NCBI GenBank assembly: GCA_009760855.2 | Contig: WPIO01000076.1 | Coordinates: forward strand, 1,138,501-1,202,500 | Source of the DNA: Cristatella mucedo | Taxonomy: Eukaryota; Bryozoa; Phylactolaemata; Cristatellidae | Length of the DNA: 64,000 bases | Direction of reading: 5' to 3' | Shown here: in pieces, positions 1 through 37,665 of the stretch | How positions within the stretch are numbered: position 1 is the first letter of the stretch | Layout: every line of letters begins with the position of its first letter | Position numbers and translations under genes: made by a program | The notes under the pieces: generated by a model | Told to the model about the DNA's origin: nothing | The model's database searches: none | Seen by the model: only the letters and a program-made list of their open reading frames with translations

Positions 1-146
1 AGCCATGAGGGATTTACACGTGTATGGTTACTCGCCAGAAGCTTACAATTACCCGAGCTGCCAAGTTTCTTTAGGTGCCGATCAAGTCTTGCCTTGTGAC
101 CTGAGGAGTGCATCGATGCCGTGAAGCATAAGTTCGGTGCTTGTAG

Positions 147-18794
<18,648 letters not shown>

Positions 18795-19959
18795 AGGAAT
18801 ATTGCTGTGCACTCGCTGAAGGCAACATTATTCTTCTGCTGCTACTGCAGACTCGATCGGGTGCTGGTGCACGATGGTAATGGACGACGCGGGAATGCTT
18901 TGCAGTGTCAATGGATTGCAAGCAGGCATAGCTAATAATTCGCTGCTGTGTCGTCCCCATGTGGGACAACTGTTTGCCGGTTGCAAGGTTGTCTCTGTTG
19001 AGGGTGCTTGTATGCCCACCATATTTTGTGCCGCGGCTGATGGCGTCCAGAGACTACACAGTCCATATATGACAGCCGTATAATGATTTCATTTTCTAGC
19101 AATCACTGAACCAGTCTTCATTATGGTTGCGTTGCCTTTCTCGTAAAATGCGAATATCCGAATATCGCGAGACCTGGTTTTTTTAGAAGTCCTGTGACCA
19201 TGAGAACGTGTTGCTCATTAAGAGTAGGGTCTGAGCCCTGCATCTTGCTTCGTTGATCTACCGATCTGTCTCACATGTGGATCGTGGATGTTTGACTGGA
19301 CGAGCACAATTTAATGTCGTGCACGATTTGCTTAGACAGAACTGTTGTTGACAGCAACCGTTTATCAAGCCATTCAAAACCATGCAGCAACATCAGCCGT
19401 TTTGTGAGTGGGTACAAAAAGTATTACCGGGTTTGCAGTTAAAACTTAAGCTGGGGAGATAACCACGGCCATAAAAAAGACACGCCTTGCCCTTCTTTAC
19501 TAGAACTGCTTTGAGTGTTCGTAACTCGTCGGCTGCTGTAGCACCCAGAGGTCGGAGCAAGCCCCTTGAGGGTTGCCAGGCTATCAAAACCTGTCAAAAA
19601 CCGAAGATTCGGATTAGTTCGATTCATTCAATTACTTGCTACCTCAGGTTGTTGCTATTTATTTTGCTGTTTGCTACCCGCGGGAACCCACTTTGCTAGT
19701 TGGGCATTTCAGGAGGTGATGCCGGTGAGCTCTAGAACTGGACATATCTAGTTTGTTTGACTGAAGATGTTCATGTCGCACAAGCCGCTGCGTATGCGAC
19801 AAAAGAAGTTAATGTCGTCAGTTAGGCATCCAGTGGCCGAGAGGGCTAAAGCACCCCCCCCCCCCGAAGAAGCAGGGAAGGCTGTCATAGCCGTTCAAGC
19901 CGTTGCATCTTAGCCCCTCTCCTCCCCCTTGAAGCACGCGTCAGCCGTCAACTGTCCTC

Positions 19960-20200
19960 CTAACCGATGCTGACTTTCCTCTTAGTAATAGGGCATGTAC
20001 TCTACCGATGCAAGAAAAAACAGTATGGCCGGCTTAGCCTTGCCCGTGCCCTAATGCCAGAGTCTGGAAAAGAAAGAATTGGTTTTCCTGGAAGCCGCCA
20101 TGCCAACAACCACGGCAACCCGAGTTTGCGGCTGCTTGCGGTCATCATTGCTGATGAGCAGGGGAGAGGGAAAATGCAGGTACTGCATATAGGGTTTTGG
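19960..20200 (+). mobile_element. Relic related to the Harbinger-type element at 40.4 kb
   Basis: Shares a mosaic with 40,450-40,640: CGATGCTGACTTTCCTC, then ATTGGTTTTCCTGGAAGCCG, CATGCCAACAAC, and GCGGTCATCATTG followed by a GGGGAG-type stretch. No clear termini. Confidence 0.4.
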
Positions 20201-20804
20201 GAGGAGTATTGAGTGACTTTGGTGCCTGCCATAGAAATGGGTGAAGTGGTCCGGCTACAGTGCATTAACATCCCGTGTGCAAGGACTTGCCCTGAACGTT
20301 TCGAAAAATCCAAGCGTGCGAATGCTAGTTTTGCCTTGGTCGGGGTGTATACGACGCGCCCTATGATTTTGATTGGCCGTCTGGTGCTTCTAGGAGGCTT
20401 AAAGTAGAAGCAGCTTCTCCTTCATGGCAGTCGACCGATTTTGCTCTAACCCCAAGATCTGGTGATGTAGAAGCCCAAACCGAAACGAAGTAGGCGCGAT
20501 TTAGGAGAAAATTGTATACTTAAACGCAGCCTAGAACGTGACGCAAAGACCTCAGGCGTATTTTCACGGAATTCAGGCAGTGCACTCACGGCGATAGCAC
20601 TGGCTGGCGCCCGGCGACCCAATGCTCCCTTCAATGAAGTAAATCCATTAACCTGCACAATAGCCTTCGTATGCCACATTAGCCATTGCCAAGCAGGCTG
20701 CCTGCTTGCAAAATGCGATCTAGGAGCCAGTGGCACGGGTAGTTTGGACTAGACGTCTGGGTAGAGAGAGGCTCCGTCACTGAACCTCGAAACTATACAG
20801 CTTA

Positions 20805-21325
20805 AGCTGCGTTTACACTGCGAGTCTTGCTTCCTTCCCACTCTTGTCCTGCTTACAGCATTTGGCCTTTACGTCACCAAGACTGGGATATGGGGTTGTC
20901 CAAGACCTAGCGAAGACTCAGAAGCTTAACGCGGTTCTACTTCTGGACCAAGACTGAACAAGGACCGATTATATTTGGCGCCGTCAAGGGCTTGCCTACT
21001 TCATTGCTTGGAAAGCACGGACGACACACATTCGACCTTCGAAATCATCGATGCGTTCCTCGAGTCCCTGTTTATGGGCGCATCATGTAAGAACTAAGAC
21101 TCGACGCGGACGTCAATGGCGATCGAGGAAAGTTAGAATTCGCCGGGAGGTGCATCTCCGCGGAGAGCCATTTTCTGACTCCCTAACAAAAGTAATTTCC
21201 CACGATCCCTCTGGGAGTGGAGCGAGTACGAAAAAGCCAGACTTCGAAGAAAACTGATCGTGTATACTTTCCATAAAGGGACCACCGAATCAGGACAGAA
21301 GCAAGACTTGCAATGTAAACGCGGC
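20805..21325. mobile_element. PIF/Harbinger-like MITE with TTA target duplication, copy 1
   Basis: Ends are AGCTGCGTTTACACTGC and its inverted partner (GCAATGTAAACGCGGC at the right end), continuing into a matching AAGACTTGC / GCAAGTCTT-like stretch. The trinucleotide TTA flanks both ends (20802-20804 and 21326-21328). Three-base TWA duplications are the hallmark of PIF/Harbinger. No transposase ORF. Confidence 0.6.
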
Positions 21326-21399
21326 TTAATAGAGCCTCGTTGTTGGATGGCGAGTACATTCGCAGTTCATCTTTAGAGGGCAGCCATCTTTTTCGTAGG

Positions 21400-22730
21400 G
21401 CTAAAAAGGTGTAACGCCGAACGCTAGGCGGAGGAGGCGTACCTTGCCGCTTGCCAAGCCGTGTAGCGAACTGCCGAGTTAGGCGGTGCGCATCTGCGCG
21501 CAGCAATAAGCAGGTCTCCTTGCCAACGGCGTTTCTGGCGCCAACCACTTAAAGGCTGTGAGTTCGCTGCGTGAACTGTACCGAGATCCACACATTGCAC
21601 TTAGATTTGTTCGAAAGTGCCCAACATCGCTGCTCGTCTCAGTTCACTTGAATCCCCGCACTCCTGGCAAAAACTCAGCAAGGCACGCGAACGGAACCCA
21701 CCCTACAACCAGGGGGCCCTCGCTCTGCCGAAGAAACAACTAGCAGCCGGCGGGGCCGGTTCCAACGCTCCCAGTGGCTACGCAGAACCCGTGGCCCCGA
21801 GCGCTGCCCTAAAGAAGAGCCGTCCCCTGAGAATCCTGGGAAACGTTACTACTTCTGTTGCACGCCTCGCGAATCCGGAACTCCGGGCCGTCGTCATCGA
21901 GTGGCGGCCAGGGCGCCTGCATGCATGCATGCATGCCTGCCTGCCTGCCTGCACCGCTCCATTCGTTTCGGGTCGCTGGCTCGTCAAGCGACAGTGTACG
22001 AAGGAGTTACAATCGTTTTTTTTTTAAGCGGACGATCGTATTACTGCGGCGCTACGAACGAGGTCGTTCATCCTGGACACGTCCAGAGAGGCTTCCGCCG
22101 AGCTGCTCGCAGCTCCAGCCTGTCCACTTGGGGTAAACATTTCTTCTAGATGTCTCCGTCTGAAGGGGCTTCCGGGCGTCGGACTTTAGGACTGACTGGA
22201 TCGTAAGGGTCTCCCGGAATGGAATTTTTAAAGTCAGCTATTAAGCCTGTCAGGGCGGCGAGCCTTCGACGCGGCCGTCCAGCTTCAGCTTGTCCCCAGA
22301 CGAAAGGACGCCCACTTTTAGGACAGAACGACACGAGCCCATCGGGCAGGACCTCCGCTTCCGTCTCTCCTAGCGGGAGAGAGCTCGCGTGTTCCTTTAG
22401 ACGATGCCAAAGAGGCTGACGAGGGCGCAGCGCTCCTTCCGCTGATGGAGTTTCAGACTCGCAAAATCGGACCGGACGACCAGCGTGCACTCGGATTCGG
22501 CTCCCCCAAGAAGCCGCCGTTTCTTCGCTGGAAGGCCTTGCGCGAAGCCCGCCGAGCGACGCCCCGTCGACGCGCTTTGCGGTCATCCTGCGCCGCGTGC
22601 AAGATGTCCCCGCCGGAAGCTGGCCGAGCGACTGCAGGCATTTCTCTTGAGGCTGAAGTCTGAAGGGGTCTGCCAAGCGGCACAGCTGCAGACTCAAAAT
22701 AAATGCTAACTCCTGAGCATTTCGCTGTCC
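21400..22730. other. GC-rich block without a recognised gene
   Basis: Base composition and CpG density are clearly above the neighbourhood. Overlapping open frames exist on both strands (for example 22146-22754 minus), as expected in GC-rich DNA, with no recognised domain. It includes a (CATG)n/(CCTG)n patch at about 21918-21952 and an AATAAA at about 22697. It could be an unrecognised exon, promoter or degraded element. Confidence 0.4.
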
Positions 22731-23179
22731 CAAAAATTTTCCAAATTTAAACAAAGTTAACAGCTACAAGTGAGCAGACAAGCAATGTGCTTAGCTCAAT
22801 CGAGTGGTTGCGACGCGATGGCCACAATCTTGCGCCGCGTTCCTCAAGATGCTTAAGGTTCGAGGCCTCGAGCTGAAATCCCGGCCACGCTACTGATGGC
22901 TCTGGCTCACCTACCAGGTGCGGTGGCACGGAAGTGGTCCTCTTTGCAGATTGACTCGGAAACTGTGCGCCGGAAGCAAGAGTCCTCAGGTGAGAACCTG
23001 ACAGATATAGCGAGTGGCCTTCGCTGGCTACTGCCGCTGCAGGTTCGTGGCTATTTCCGAGTTATTCGCTTGGGATGGGGGCCAAAAGCGTCTAAAATCC
23101 CTCGTTTAAGGAATTGATAGAAGACTTACCTTTTAAATAGTGACAGCCTTCAGACACTAACCGCCGCAACGCGCCGCTA

Positions 23180-23312
23180 GGATGTTCACATTGAGCCACA
23201 TCGTATATCACATACAGTATATACTACATATATGCTGCTGCCTAGACAGAAATGTAAGCTCTCTGAGGGTGCTATACAAATCATTATTATTATCGTTATT
23301 ATTACCTTTGCT
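23180..23312 (+). mobile_element. L2/CR1-type LINE tail fragment
   Basis: TGTAAGCTCTCTGAGGGTGC, then TATACAAATCATTATTATTA: the LINE 3' terminus with its ATT run. Confidence 0.65.
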
Positions 23313-26184
23313 GGTCGCTCAAGACGGGTCCTCACTGGGAGCTAATGACTCAGAATTTATTGAGGCTTGGTTCGCTGGAGCCCGTATGAGCTAGCGGCAT
23401 GGACAGACAGCAGCCGACGCGAGCTACGAAAACTGTGCAATCCTAACGATTGCTAGAAAACCTTTTATCTACTGGGTACTCGTTTTTGCCATCAGCAACG
23501 CAGCCACCATTCATTCATTACCACGCAGTCCTCCGCGGCATTGGCTTCTGACTACGACCAATCCCAGCACAGCCCAGCCCACAATCGATTTCTATGCAAG
23601 TCTGCAATTGTAAGGCAAATGTGGCATGTTAAGAGTTCTAAAGTAGGGTAGTTCTGTGATTCTACAGTAAGCCATGCCCTTGAGTTGGAGAGTCGGCTCT
23701 TGCTTCCTTTCAAGGAGTGAAAGGATGGGCTTAAATTTGGGGCGCCTTCTCCGTACGCCAAGGCTTCATAGTTACACTAATACATCTGGCTTTTACCACT
23801 AAGATTGTCGAGCATGCTAAAAGAAATACTGTCATATCTGAGAGCCCTCGGCGAGTCCTTACGAGTAAAAGCAGACTCGCTGTCTCGTTGTCCTGAGGGA
23901 AGAAAGAGAACGTTCGATTTCGAGCATATTATGTTACTGACCGATTTGCCTCAGCGAAAGCAATGAAGTTACAGCTGCAGTTTTTTGAGTTGTAAAACAA
24001 TAATTAGTTTCAGTTAAACTTCACTGGACCTGCCAAGTGGTGCACTTTTGGGGAGGAGGGGCGCTCGCTTCTTATTATCGCCTCCAAAGAGGCTTCCCCG
24101 CGGCAAGCATTTGTCGTGGAGCCCAGCTCTCTCCAAAAATTGTTATAGAAACCAATAGTTGAAATAAGCTGCTAAAATAATAATGAGGGCTAAACTAGAA
24201 AAATAATGGAGAAGCTAGCAGACCCTGTCTGAAATCCTTGTGAAAGTAAAAGCCTCGATCCAATTATCACACTAGGGTCAAGATTTAGACGTTAAAACTC
24301 TGGATATGCCCTTGGGCTGAGGCAGCCAGCGATATAACTTTACATTGTCGCTGGGTGCTTATAAAATTAAAATTTCAAGTTGGATTAAAAGTTACGTTAA
24401 TTAAATTAAAATTTTAAAATTAAAATTTTAAATTTAGCTTATAAAATTCACCGCACAAAGTTGACATAGCTGGACTACGGCCCGTATATTCCAACAAAAA
24501 AGAATGCGTTCGAGTTTGTCAGACCATACATAGCTTGCAGCAGCATCATTAGCTTGGTACTATTGACCACCCATCACCTATTGGTACCGTCGATCATCTT
24601 GATCTTGAGCTTATATGTAGTCTTATATTCTATAGTTTTTAACTCCCATCTCCGAGGTGTAGTTCGGTGCATGGATGTCAACGGGCAGCAAGTCATGCAA
24701 GGAGCTCGGATTTCACTTTTATGTACACGACTGTCTGTCTGTAGCAGTGCTGTCATCATTTTGTGCTGCTGTCTCCCTGCCGTCCGGAAGTCAAACTTAG
24801 CTCTTAGCTCCCATGCAGCACGAATTGCTTACACGCAGCCAAATGTGCAGCAAACCCATCAGAAGTGGGACTACAGTTGGCCGTCGACTCATCAGCTGCA
24901 GAATCCGCAGTGACTGGCTTCCTATCGACTAAGAACCACCAACGTTTCGTTGTATTAGTGTATCTACCCAAGTTTTTATGTCTAGTAAACCGGAATCTGG
25001 ACGAATGACTAAGATTTGCATGAAATCTCTTTAAGGCAGAGTACACGAAAATGCAAACATATACTCTTACTTTAAGTAGCACAGGGAAGAGGCTTCATCT
25101 CCCTTTATATCCGGACGACACAGTTAAAAAAAGAGCATGTCACAGCTGGCTATGACCGGCTTGAACAAGGTCAAAGTTCACCCATCCTTTAAAAATGTCG
25201 GCCCACTAATAAAAACCTTGGCTGTTGTAATGCACGTCTTCCAGCATTGACAGCTTGAACGTATTGGCGTTGCTTCATTCCAGTGATGCTAGGCGACTTT
25301 GCCCTAAGTAGGCTTATCGATTGGTCAGATCTTCGGATATGTAGCTACCGGTATCGGCTACGATCGTTTGCTTCCGGCTGTTTTCCATCGCAGCAAGCTA
25401 CTACTAAGATGCTATGCTAATTATTACCATGTAAGCGCTGCGCTGAAGGAAAGGAACAACGTAACAAACTTGCTATCCCCTTTATTTACAATTGATAAAC
25501 GTAAAACAAACAGCAGAGCTCTGAAGCTTGGGGCTGGAGGAGCAGACCTGGATGTGGCTGCATCTGGAAGCAGCTCCCATCACTAGATGGTGAGTATGTA
25601 CAAGTTTTGATTGCCGTGACCTTGCTTGGAAGGGCAGCATCACTGCTATGCTGTTGAGGGAACATTATGTACATAGATATAAAACCGAATTACAAAGCAT
25701 ACCGACTACTAACAAATAATACTAACATGCCAAATAACTGATCATTTTTCAAAGTAACTGTACAGCCAGTAGTACAAGACCTGCATACATTATACAAATA
25801 CTTCTACGATCAGATGCTGCTATTGGAATTGTCTGTAACCGAGACATCCGAGTAGACGAGCATGCCGTAGTCTTGCACAGGACGAGACCTATAACAAAAT
25901 ATAAAGGTGCTATTCCCAGGCAACGCACATCAGACATGTAAAGACTGGTCATAACAAAGTTGAGTATGATGTGCTAGCAAGTAACAGTGCATGACATACA
26001 ACTCCGATCGACAGATGAAAGAGAAAGCAACAAGACATAAGCAGTGAGTGCAGTATCAGTGTCCAGATGTCCGGCATTCAGTGAAACATGTAACACGTCA
26101 ATGCCTGCACAAGAAATCCACCCACACTTTGAATCAACGCAAATCTCAAACGTTGCTAAGATTAACGAAATCAGAATAAACACG

Positions 26185-26290
26185 GAGGAACATTCCCTTT
26201 GCAGCAAATGTAAAGCGCCTAGAAAGAGATTAAGTTCTCTGAGGGCGCTTTATCAAGTTACATTATTATTACTATTATTATTATTATTAA
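26185..26290 (+). mobile_element. L2/CR1-type LINE tail fragment
   Basis: CAGCAAATGTAAAGCGCCTA and GAAAGAGATTAAGTTCTCTG, ending in (ATT)n. Nearly identical to the tail at 17.2 kb, so probably a young, severely 5'-truncated insertion. Confidence 0.8.
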
Positions 26291-28381
26291 ATGCTGCAAA
26301 TTGTGCGAGCTACCGCACTAATTAACTTACCAGGTAAAAAAATACGCAAAATTAATTTGGCAGTTTCAAGTGGGTTCGGAAACAGTTGCAATTTTTTGGA
26401 TAGTTTTTTATAGCACCATCAGAACATAGCAAAACAAGAATTTTTGGATGTGCCAATCACCCCCTCTCAAATATAGAGTTTCTCAGCTACTGTGTCATTC
26501 AATTCTTCAGGAATAGCTAGGTTGGAGATATTACCGGTTTGGTGTCAGCACAGACGCAGGCCAGACCTGCTTCGAGACAACCAAAGAAAATCGACGTTGC
26601 AGTTAGAGCAAGAAATCAGCCAGCTACGCATACTAATTAAAAGAAATTACTGGAAAAATTGCTGATTTAAAAATTGGATTTACTAAAAGGCTAGAAGCAT
26701 ATCCTCGGAGCCTTTGCAGCCAATGCTGATTGTAGCATCGGTCATACGTTTGACGGAGGGTCTTGGAGGAACACTGTCCCTCATCGGCAGGCATGCACCA
26801 AGGTGAAATCCCACGGGCAGACTGCAGACAGTATGCTCCTGGAACTGCAGTGCCAATTAGTCTGCTGCTACTGTGCGACAGCTGCTTTTCAAATGATAAA
26901 CAGCTGCATCAGACGGCGATTGTTCTTGAATTCTGTACGGCACACGCAGCCTTCAGCAGCACAGTGTTTTTGCAATAAGTTCTAGCCACCCAAAATCCTA
27001 GATACGGTTTGAAGGTACAGCAGAAAAGACCACTCAACCCTTTTCAAACCTAATACTCTCATAGCCAAACCTGAACAGTGATAAATCGAAGCTGCACTTG
27101 ATGACACTCGAAGCTGCACTTGCGGCACAAATCGAGGCCGCGAGTCGGCGATGCTAGAGCTAGCGATGTGAATGGATATTAATATCTAATATCATGTGAA
27201 TATTAATCCTCACAGGTATCAATGGGAGTAGCTAAGCATGACTTAAGAAAGTTATCAACTGCTGGCACGTGAAAAGCCGATGAGCATAACAACACCGGAT
27301 GGAAGGGAGTAAGCCAAATAAAGCCCCCCCCCAACTATTACAGCTAATTACCACCACTGTCACTCATGCAACATACTTAGCTGTCGATGTGCAAATATAT
27401 GCACCACCTGCTTTTAATAAAAAATCAACAATGAGAAGTTCAGATTGAAGCAGCTGCAATTCCCATGCGGGCACCATAGCACATTCATTAGATTCACACG
27501 AAATTCCAAGGAATTCGGTGGAGAAGTATTGCGATTGCCGGTTGGGATTCTCTTCTGTCCGGGTCTAATACTTGTAAAAACATGTGAGCTCACTCCTTAG
27601 GACTGATGGAAAATAGGTATATTCTTTCAGCATCAGCTCATACACAGGTATGCTTGTGTGTGCATGCACCTGTATATGCCTAGCTCTGCCTGTGTATTCT
27701 TAGAAGCAAGAAATATTTCTCAAACACACAGCTTGCTACGAAATATAGAATAGCTATTTCATTCTGGACAACTTCTGAGTAGTCTTCTGAAACACATCGT
27801 AAAGGGCATGGTGATATCTTCATCAGTCATATCGAACTGTTCGTGGGTGGTGAAGCTTATAAGGGCAAGAGCTTCAAAGAGCAAGCCACGTCGAGCAACT
27901 GGGAAGGGGCAGGCATGGTCACTCTAGAGTATCTGGTGGATAGCTTTTGGAAACAACCATTAAAGTGGGGGGAAGGAGGAAGGGGAGGGGAAGAGGCTCC
28001 CAGTTCTACACCCAAAAGGCTTTGCTAGTCGTTTCCGAAGGACATGAGTTACTGGTCAAAATCTCAAAGACAGACAAGTGAATACACAGCACATGATGCA
28101 TGCCTGTGGTCTAACTATACAAAGCATCTCATTTCCAAAAATGATCTTCCCGAACTATGTATTCGTATATTCGTCAGCTCAACAGAAAGAGCACCAAACA
28201 GGATATCGAATCAAGGATGATGAACAAACACAAACTCGGAACTCTAGAAAATTCCGGCAAACCAAATGGTGCTGGCAAAAAGCCCACACTGTCGATGCTA
28301 AGTTCTGTTGCTCTGCATATTTTCTAAAGCTGCAGTAAAACTCGAGAGCACGAGAACCGCACAACAACGACACGAAAGTGT

Positions 28382-34343
<5,962 letters not shown>

Positions 34344-34373
34344 TTTGGTTCGAAACCGACGAGGCGGCTAAGG

Positions 34374-34381
34374 TGACGTCA
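34374..34381. promoter_or_regulatory. CRE palindrome in the YY1 5' flank
   Basis: TGACGTCA about 31 bp upstream of the YY1 start codon, in a GC-rich stretch. Probably part of the promoter or 5' UTR. Confidence 0.5.
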
Positions 34382-34479
34382 CGTACCCGGGCTTTTCCGG
34401 AGTGTGTGAGAGCGGGCTACTTACAACTGATGGGGGACCGTTGGTGTGCCCAACCTCACGGGTCGTAGCCGCTGGTTTT

Positions 34480-36525
34480 TTTCGAATTTATTGCCCGTCA
34501 TACTTGGATTTTCTGAATTATGGCTACCGCCTGGGTGGGTTACCGTTTGAGTTGCCTGCGGTTGGTGATCGTTTATTACTCATATGCCGGTCTACCGACC
34601 GTGGTAGTGCATTAGGCTCTGCGTATGTGATTGTTGTTCATGCCTTGTTCCTTCTTCCTCCTGCAAAGTTTGGTATGTTGTCATTTTTCCTTGTTTACAT
34701 CAGCTCGTGCTCTAGTTTAGGCATGATACTCATGCTAATACACGAATAGCCTGCCCCATTGCTGCTTTTATTTCGAAATTGCCCACTATTGTTCAGCTAG
34801 CAGACTTGATTGAAGCGCTATTGAAACCTTACGATGATAACTACGTTCGTCGCGTGTGTGTGTAACCTTAGGGCAAGATTGACTGGCTTCGAATTGCTGG
34901 TATGCTTGCAGATTGTCACCGTTGTTATTATTGTGCACCCCTCAAACACAGCTATGTTGTTTATCCAGATTTATGGCTAGGCGGATTAGTATTATTGGTC
35001 TGCTTGTTTATAGTAACTTTAAATGGTTTTTCTGACATGGCATTTCTTTCAAGGTAAAAAAGCACCATCTGCTTGTATCGGGGCAACTTTCTTAGACTTG
35101 TACCTGCAACTGGTAAACAGTAAGGGAGAGTACTTGTGCGAATGCAAGCTACTGGTTTTTGTTGTGTTCGTGAATTTGCCTTTTGCATCTCGACATCGTA
35201 GCCCATTTCCAGAGTTAAAAGTCACGTGCCATGGCTAACCGAAGTTTGTAGCAGCCCTCTGGTGCAAAAAATCTGGGTTACAGTATTACGTCTTTTTAAA
35301 GCTGAAGAAAGCCATTGAAGCTATGCTGTAAGTCCAAAACATGGCTACGTGAGGCCTTTAAATGTAAGTGTGCATGCTACTGCTAAAGAAACTGGAGTGT
35401 TGCCAGCTAACTGGGTCGTACCAGAATGTGTCAGACAGCTCACATTTGCTTGACATTCGCGCTCTGCCATGGATTGCATTTTTAGATCAGCAAAACTGGT
35501 GCAGGTGTATATCATGCACCTTCCTCCAGGTTCTCCGAGGAAGATAAATAGGTTTCCCAAACGTACCTATTAGGCTGGTGGTGATATGCTTTGCTGAGCA
35601 GACATGAGACTGTTGAAACCACTTCAGCATTTGTTGCACACTGATGGTTGTTCTCACTGTAAATCCTAGCGCGTTGGTTTCTGGATGCCTGCCACTGACT
35701 TCTTTGCAGTTTCTTTTGCTGCTCTCTTGGTTTAGCCGTGACTCTTGCATCTGCATGTTGCTTACCTGCTTGTGTTACGTGTTATTGTGAGTGTGTGTAC
35801 GCTTGTGTACCCGGGAGCGGCCGATACCTGTGGTGTCACTCTGGCCTCGAGTCTGCTATAGGAGTAAGCTGGCCAGCATGGTACTCCCTCGGCAGTAATG
35901 GGCTCGTGGGGAAAGTGTAGCTTTGCCTGCCCCTGTTCCCTGCTTTCTGCCTCACTTTTTGAAGCTTTGCATCATCCTTAAACCTAGTGTGTGTACTCTG
36001 TTGCAGGGAAATGTGATTTGTTGGCCTGTCCAAAAGGAATCAGCTCAAGTGGAAGCATTTTCTCAACCAACCACAACAGTCAGGGAACATGCAGGCCCCA
36101 CGCTACTGGTGTCTGGCATGAATTGGTGTCTTGTATTCAGTTGTATCTGGTAGTCTTGCATGCACGTTTTGCTTGCAGCCCAGTGCACTTGCACTTTCGA
36201 CGTCACTCCTGCTTGCTTGAATGTGCATCCTCGTGCCCCCATCCACGACCAACTGGTACCCAGTCCCTATTCATTCACCGGATACTTAGCAACCTGAGCA
36301 CGTCTGCTTAGGCTAGAGAAACCGGCGTTTGATTATTTTACCTAAGCAAGATCTAGTGTAGGACGAGAACAGGGGTATGAGCAGCAAAGACCCACAGCTG
36401 AGAGAAGACATGGAGTGAGTGAAAATGTATGGGAAGAGTAACTTTTAGAACTGAATGGGCAGCTACCGGAACTGGTGCTGTATGCCTCGGTTTTTAGAAG
36501 CTAACTTGATATGATGCAAAGGAAG
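34480..36525. other. Upstream of YY1, no recognised gene
   Basis: A plus-strand open frame at 34402-34749 has no recognisable domain. I see no repeat family here. Confidence 0.5.
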
Positions 36526-36529
36526 CAAT

Positions 36530-37400
36530 GGTCGAATGGATAGTGGTAGCATGCTCAATCAACATCTTACATAACATAGAGGTGGCATGCACAGGGTCAG
36601 CATGCAAATATGGTTAGTGACAGCATGCACAGTGTCAGCACACGAAGGACGAATCACGTGGACCCACTAAATGCTGCGATAAATTGATGCGATTTTAGTT
36701 TCTCTTTAAATGCCGTCAAGTCAGGGGATGTCGTGTGATGCCGGTCCGGAGTGAGTTCCAGGCTTTAGGAGCATACGAACTATAGGCACGGTCTCCAAAG
36801 GATTTGAGGTTTTACGAGGCGCATGGGTAAACAGATTCCGAGAAATGTGTGGTGCCATGCTTAGCCTGGTGTGGGAGTAGATCTGATAGGTAGGCTGGGG
36901 CCAAAGAATGAAGGGACCTAAATGTGAATGACAGCACCGTGAAGTCTATGCGTTGCTTGACTGGTAGCCAGTGCAGGTTGGCGAGAAATGGTGTGCTGTG
37001 GCACTTCGACAGACAAATCTAGCTGCAGTTTTGCACCAACTGTGTATGCCTGACTGCACAGGCCGGTAGACTAGCAAGCAGTGAGTTACAGAAGTCGGGA
37101 CGGGATGTCAGAAACTGCTGGGCCAGTTAAGATGTTGAATCCCTGTCTAAAAGCCCGAATTTTAGAAATGTTATGTAGCTGAAAGAAGGCAGGCTTGACT
37201 GTAGTGCTGGTGTGGTCGTCTAATGAAAGGTCACTGTTTACAGGACACCTAGATTTCGTGCAGATTCAAGATGTTCTGGCAGAGCCGATTGTAAACGCTA
37301 ACCTTGAAGATTTCTGAATCGCACTTGGTTTGCCCATAACTAGTAAGTTGTTTTTATCATCATTCAATTTATGGGTAGCTCAGCCAGGGATGTCGATAAA
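36530..37400 (-). pseudogene. L2/CR1-type LINE remnant
   Basis: Minus-strand counterpart of the copy at 16.2-17.2 kb. It spans the GSA/PVESARNLGV segment, CNSLL..LP, LHWLPVKQ, LRSFHSL-like and FGDRA regions and the 3' GCATGCTG blocks. Frameshifts and stops abolish coding. Confidence 0.8.
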
Positions 37401-37525
37401 GACGTAGCAAGAGTAGGACGTTGAAAGCTTATACCATCCCTCTGACCTAAAAGAAAGCATCTGCTTGGTAATGTTTAGCCTGCGTGGAGATTGATAGCAG
37501 TGGCTGTCTGTGGGATTTTCTTATT

Positions 37526-37665
37526 ATAATAAATTTGTATAGCGCCCACAGAATCAAATTTTTTTCTAGGCACTTCACAGATGCTGCATAGAAAGCATGG
37601 CCAACTGATTGGTGGTAACATCTGCAAGCGGTAGGCATAGTGTAAGCCGGGACATGCAGACGAAG
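37526..37665 (-). mobile_element. LINE tail fragment (variant similar to 32.3 kb)
   Basis: Minus strand GTGCCTAGAAAAAAATTTG, TGTGGGCGCTATACAAATTT and ATTATAATAA. The preceding ACC.CCAA.....TGG block is shared with 32,345-32,375. Confidence 0.6.

Larger units (their letters stand above)
18795..28381. other. Convergent intergenic region between PSME4 and YY1
   Basis: About 9.6 kb (including both 3' UTRs) without a recognised gene. It contains Harbinger-like pieces (about 19,960-20,200 and 20,805-21,325), a GC-rich block (21.4-22.7 kb), L2 tails (23,180 and 26,190), an AT-rich patch near 24,355-24,450 and an eroded RT-like scrap near 24,550-24,760. I see nothing supportable in 22,730-23,170, 24,770-26,180 or 26,300-28,380. 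Confidence 0.6.

Noticed and set aside
22146-22754. 202-codon minus-strand open frame
   Set aside because: It lies in GC-rich DNA with open frames on both strands, and no domain or splice signals are recognised.
24550-24760. Reverse-transcriptase fragment (a CMDVNGQQ-like string)
   Set aside because: The short similarity to the SVNVNGQ motif of the local LINE is too weak to annotate as an element.
34402-34749. 115-codon plus-strand frame upstream of YY1 as a divergent gene
   Set aside because: No recognisable domain. It could be chance; no supporting splice or conservation evidence can be seen.
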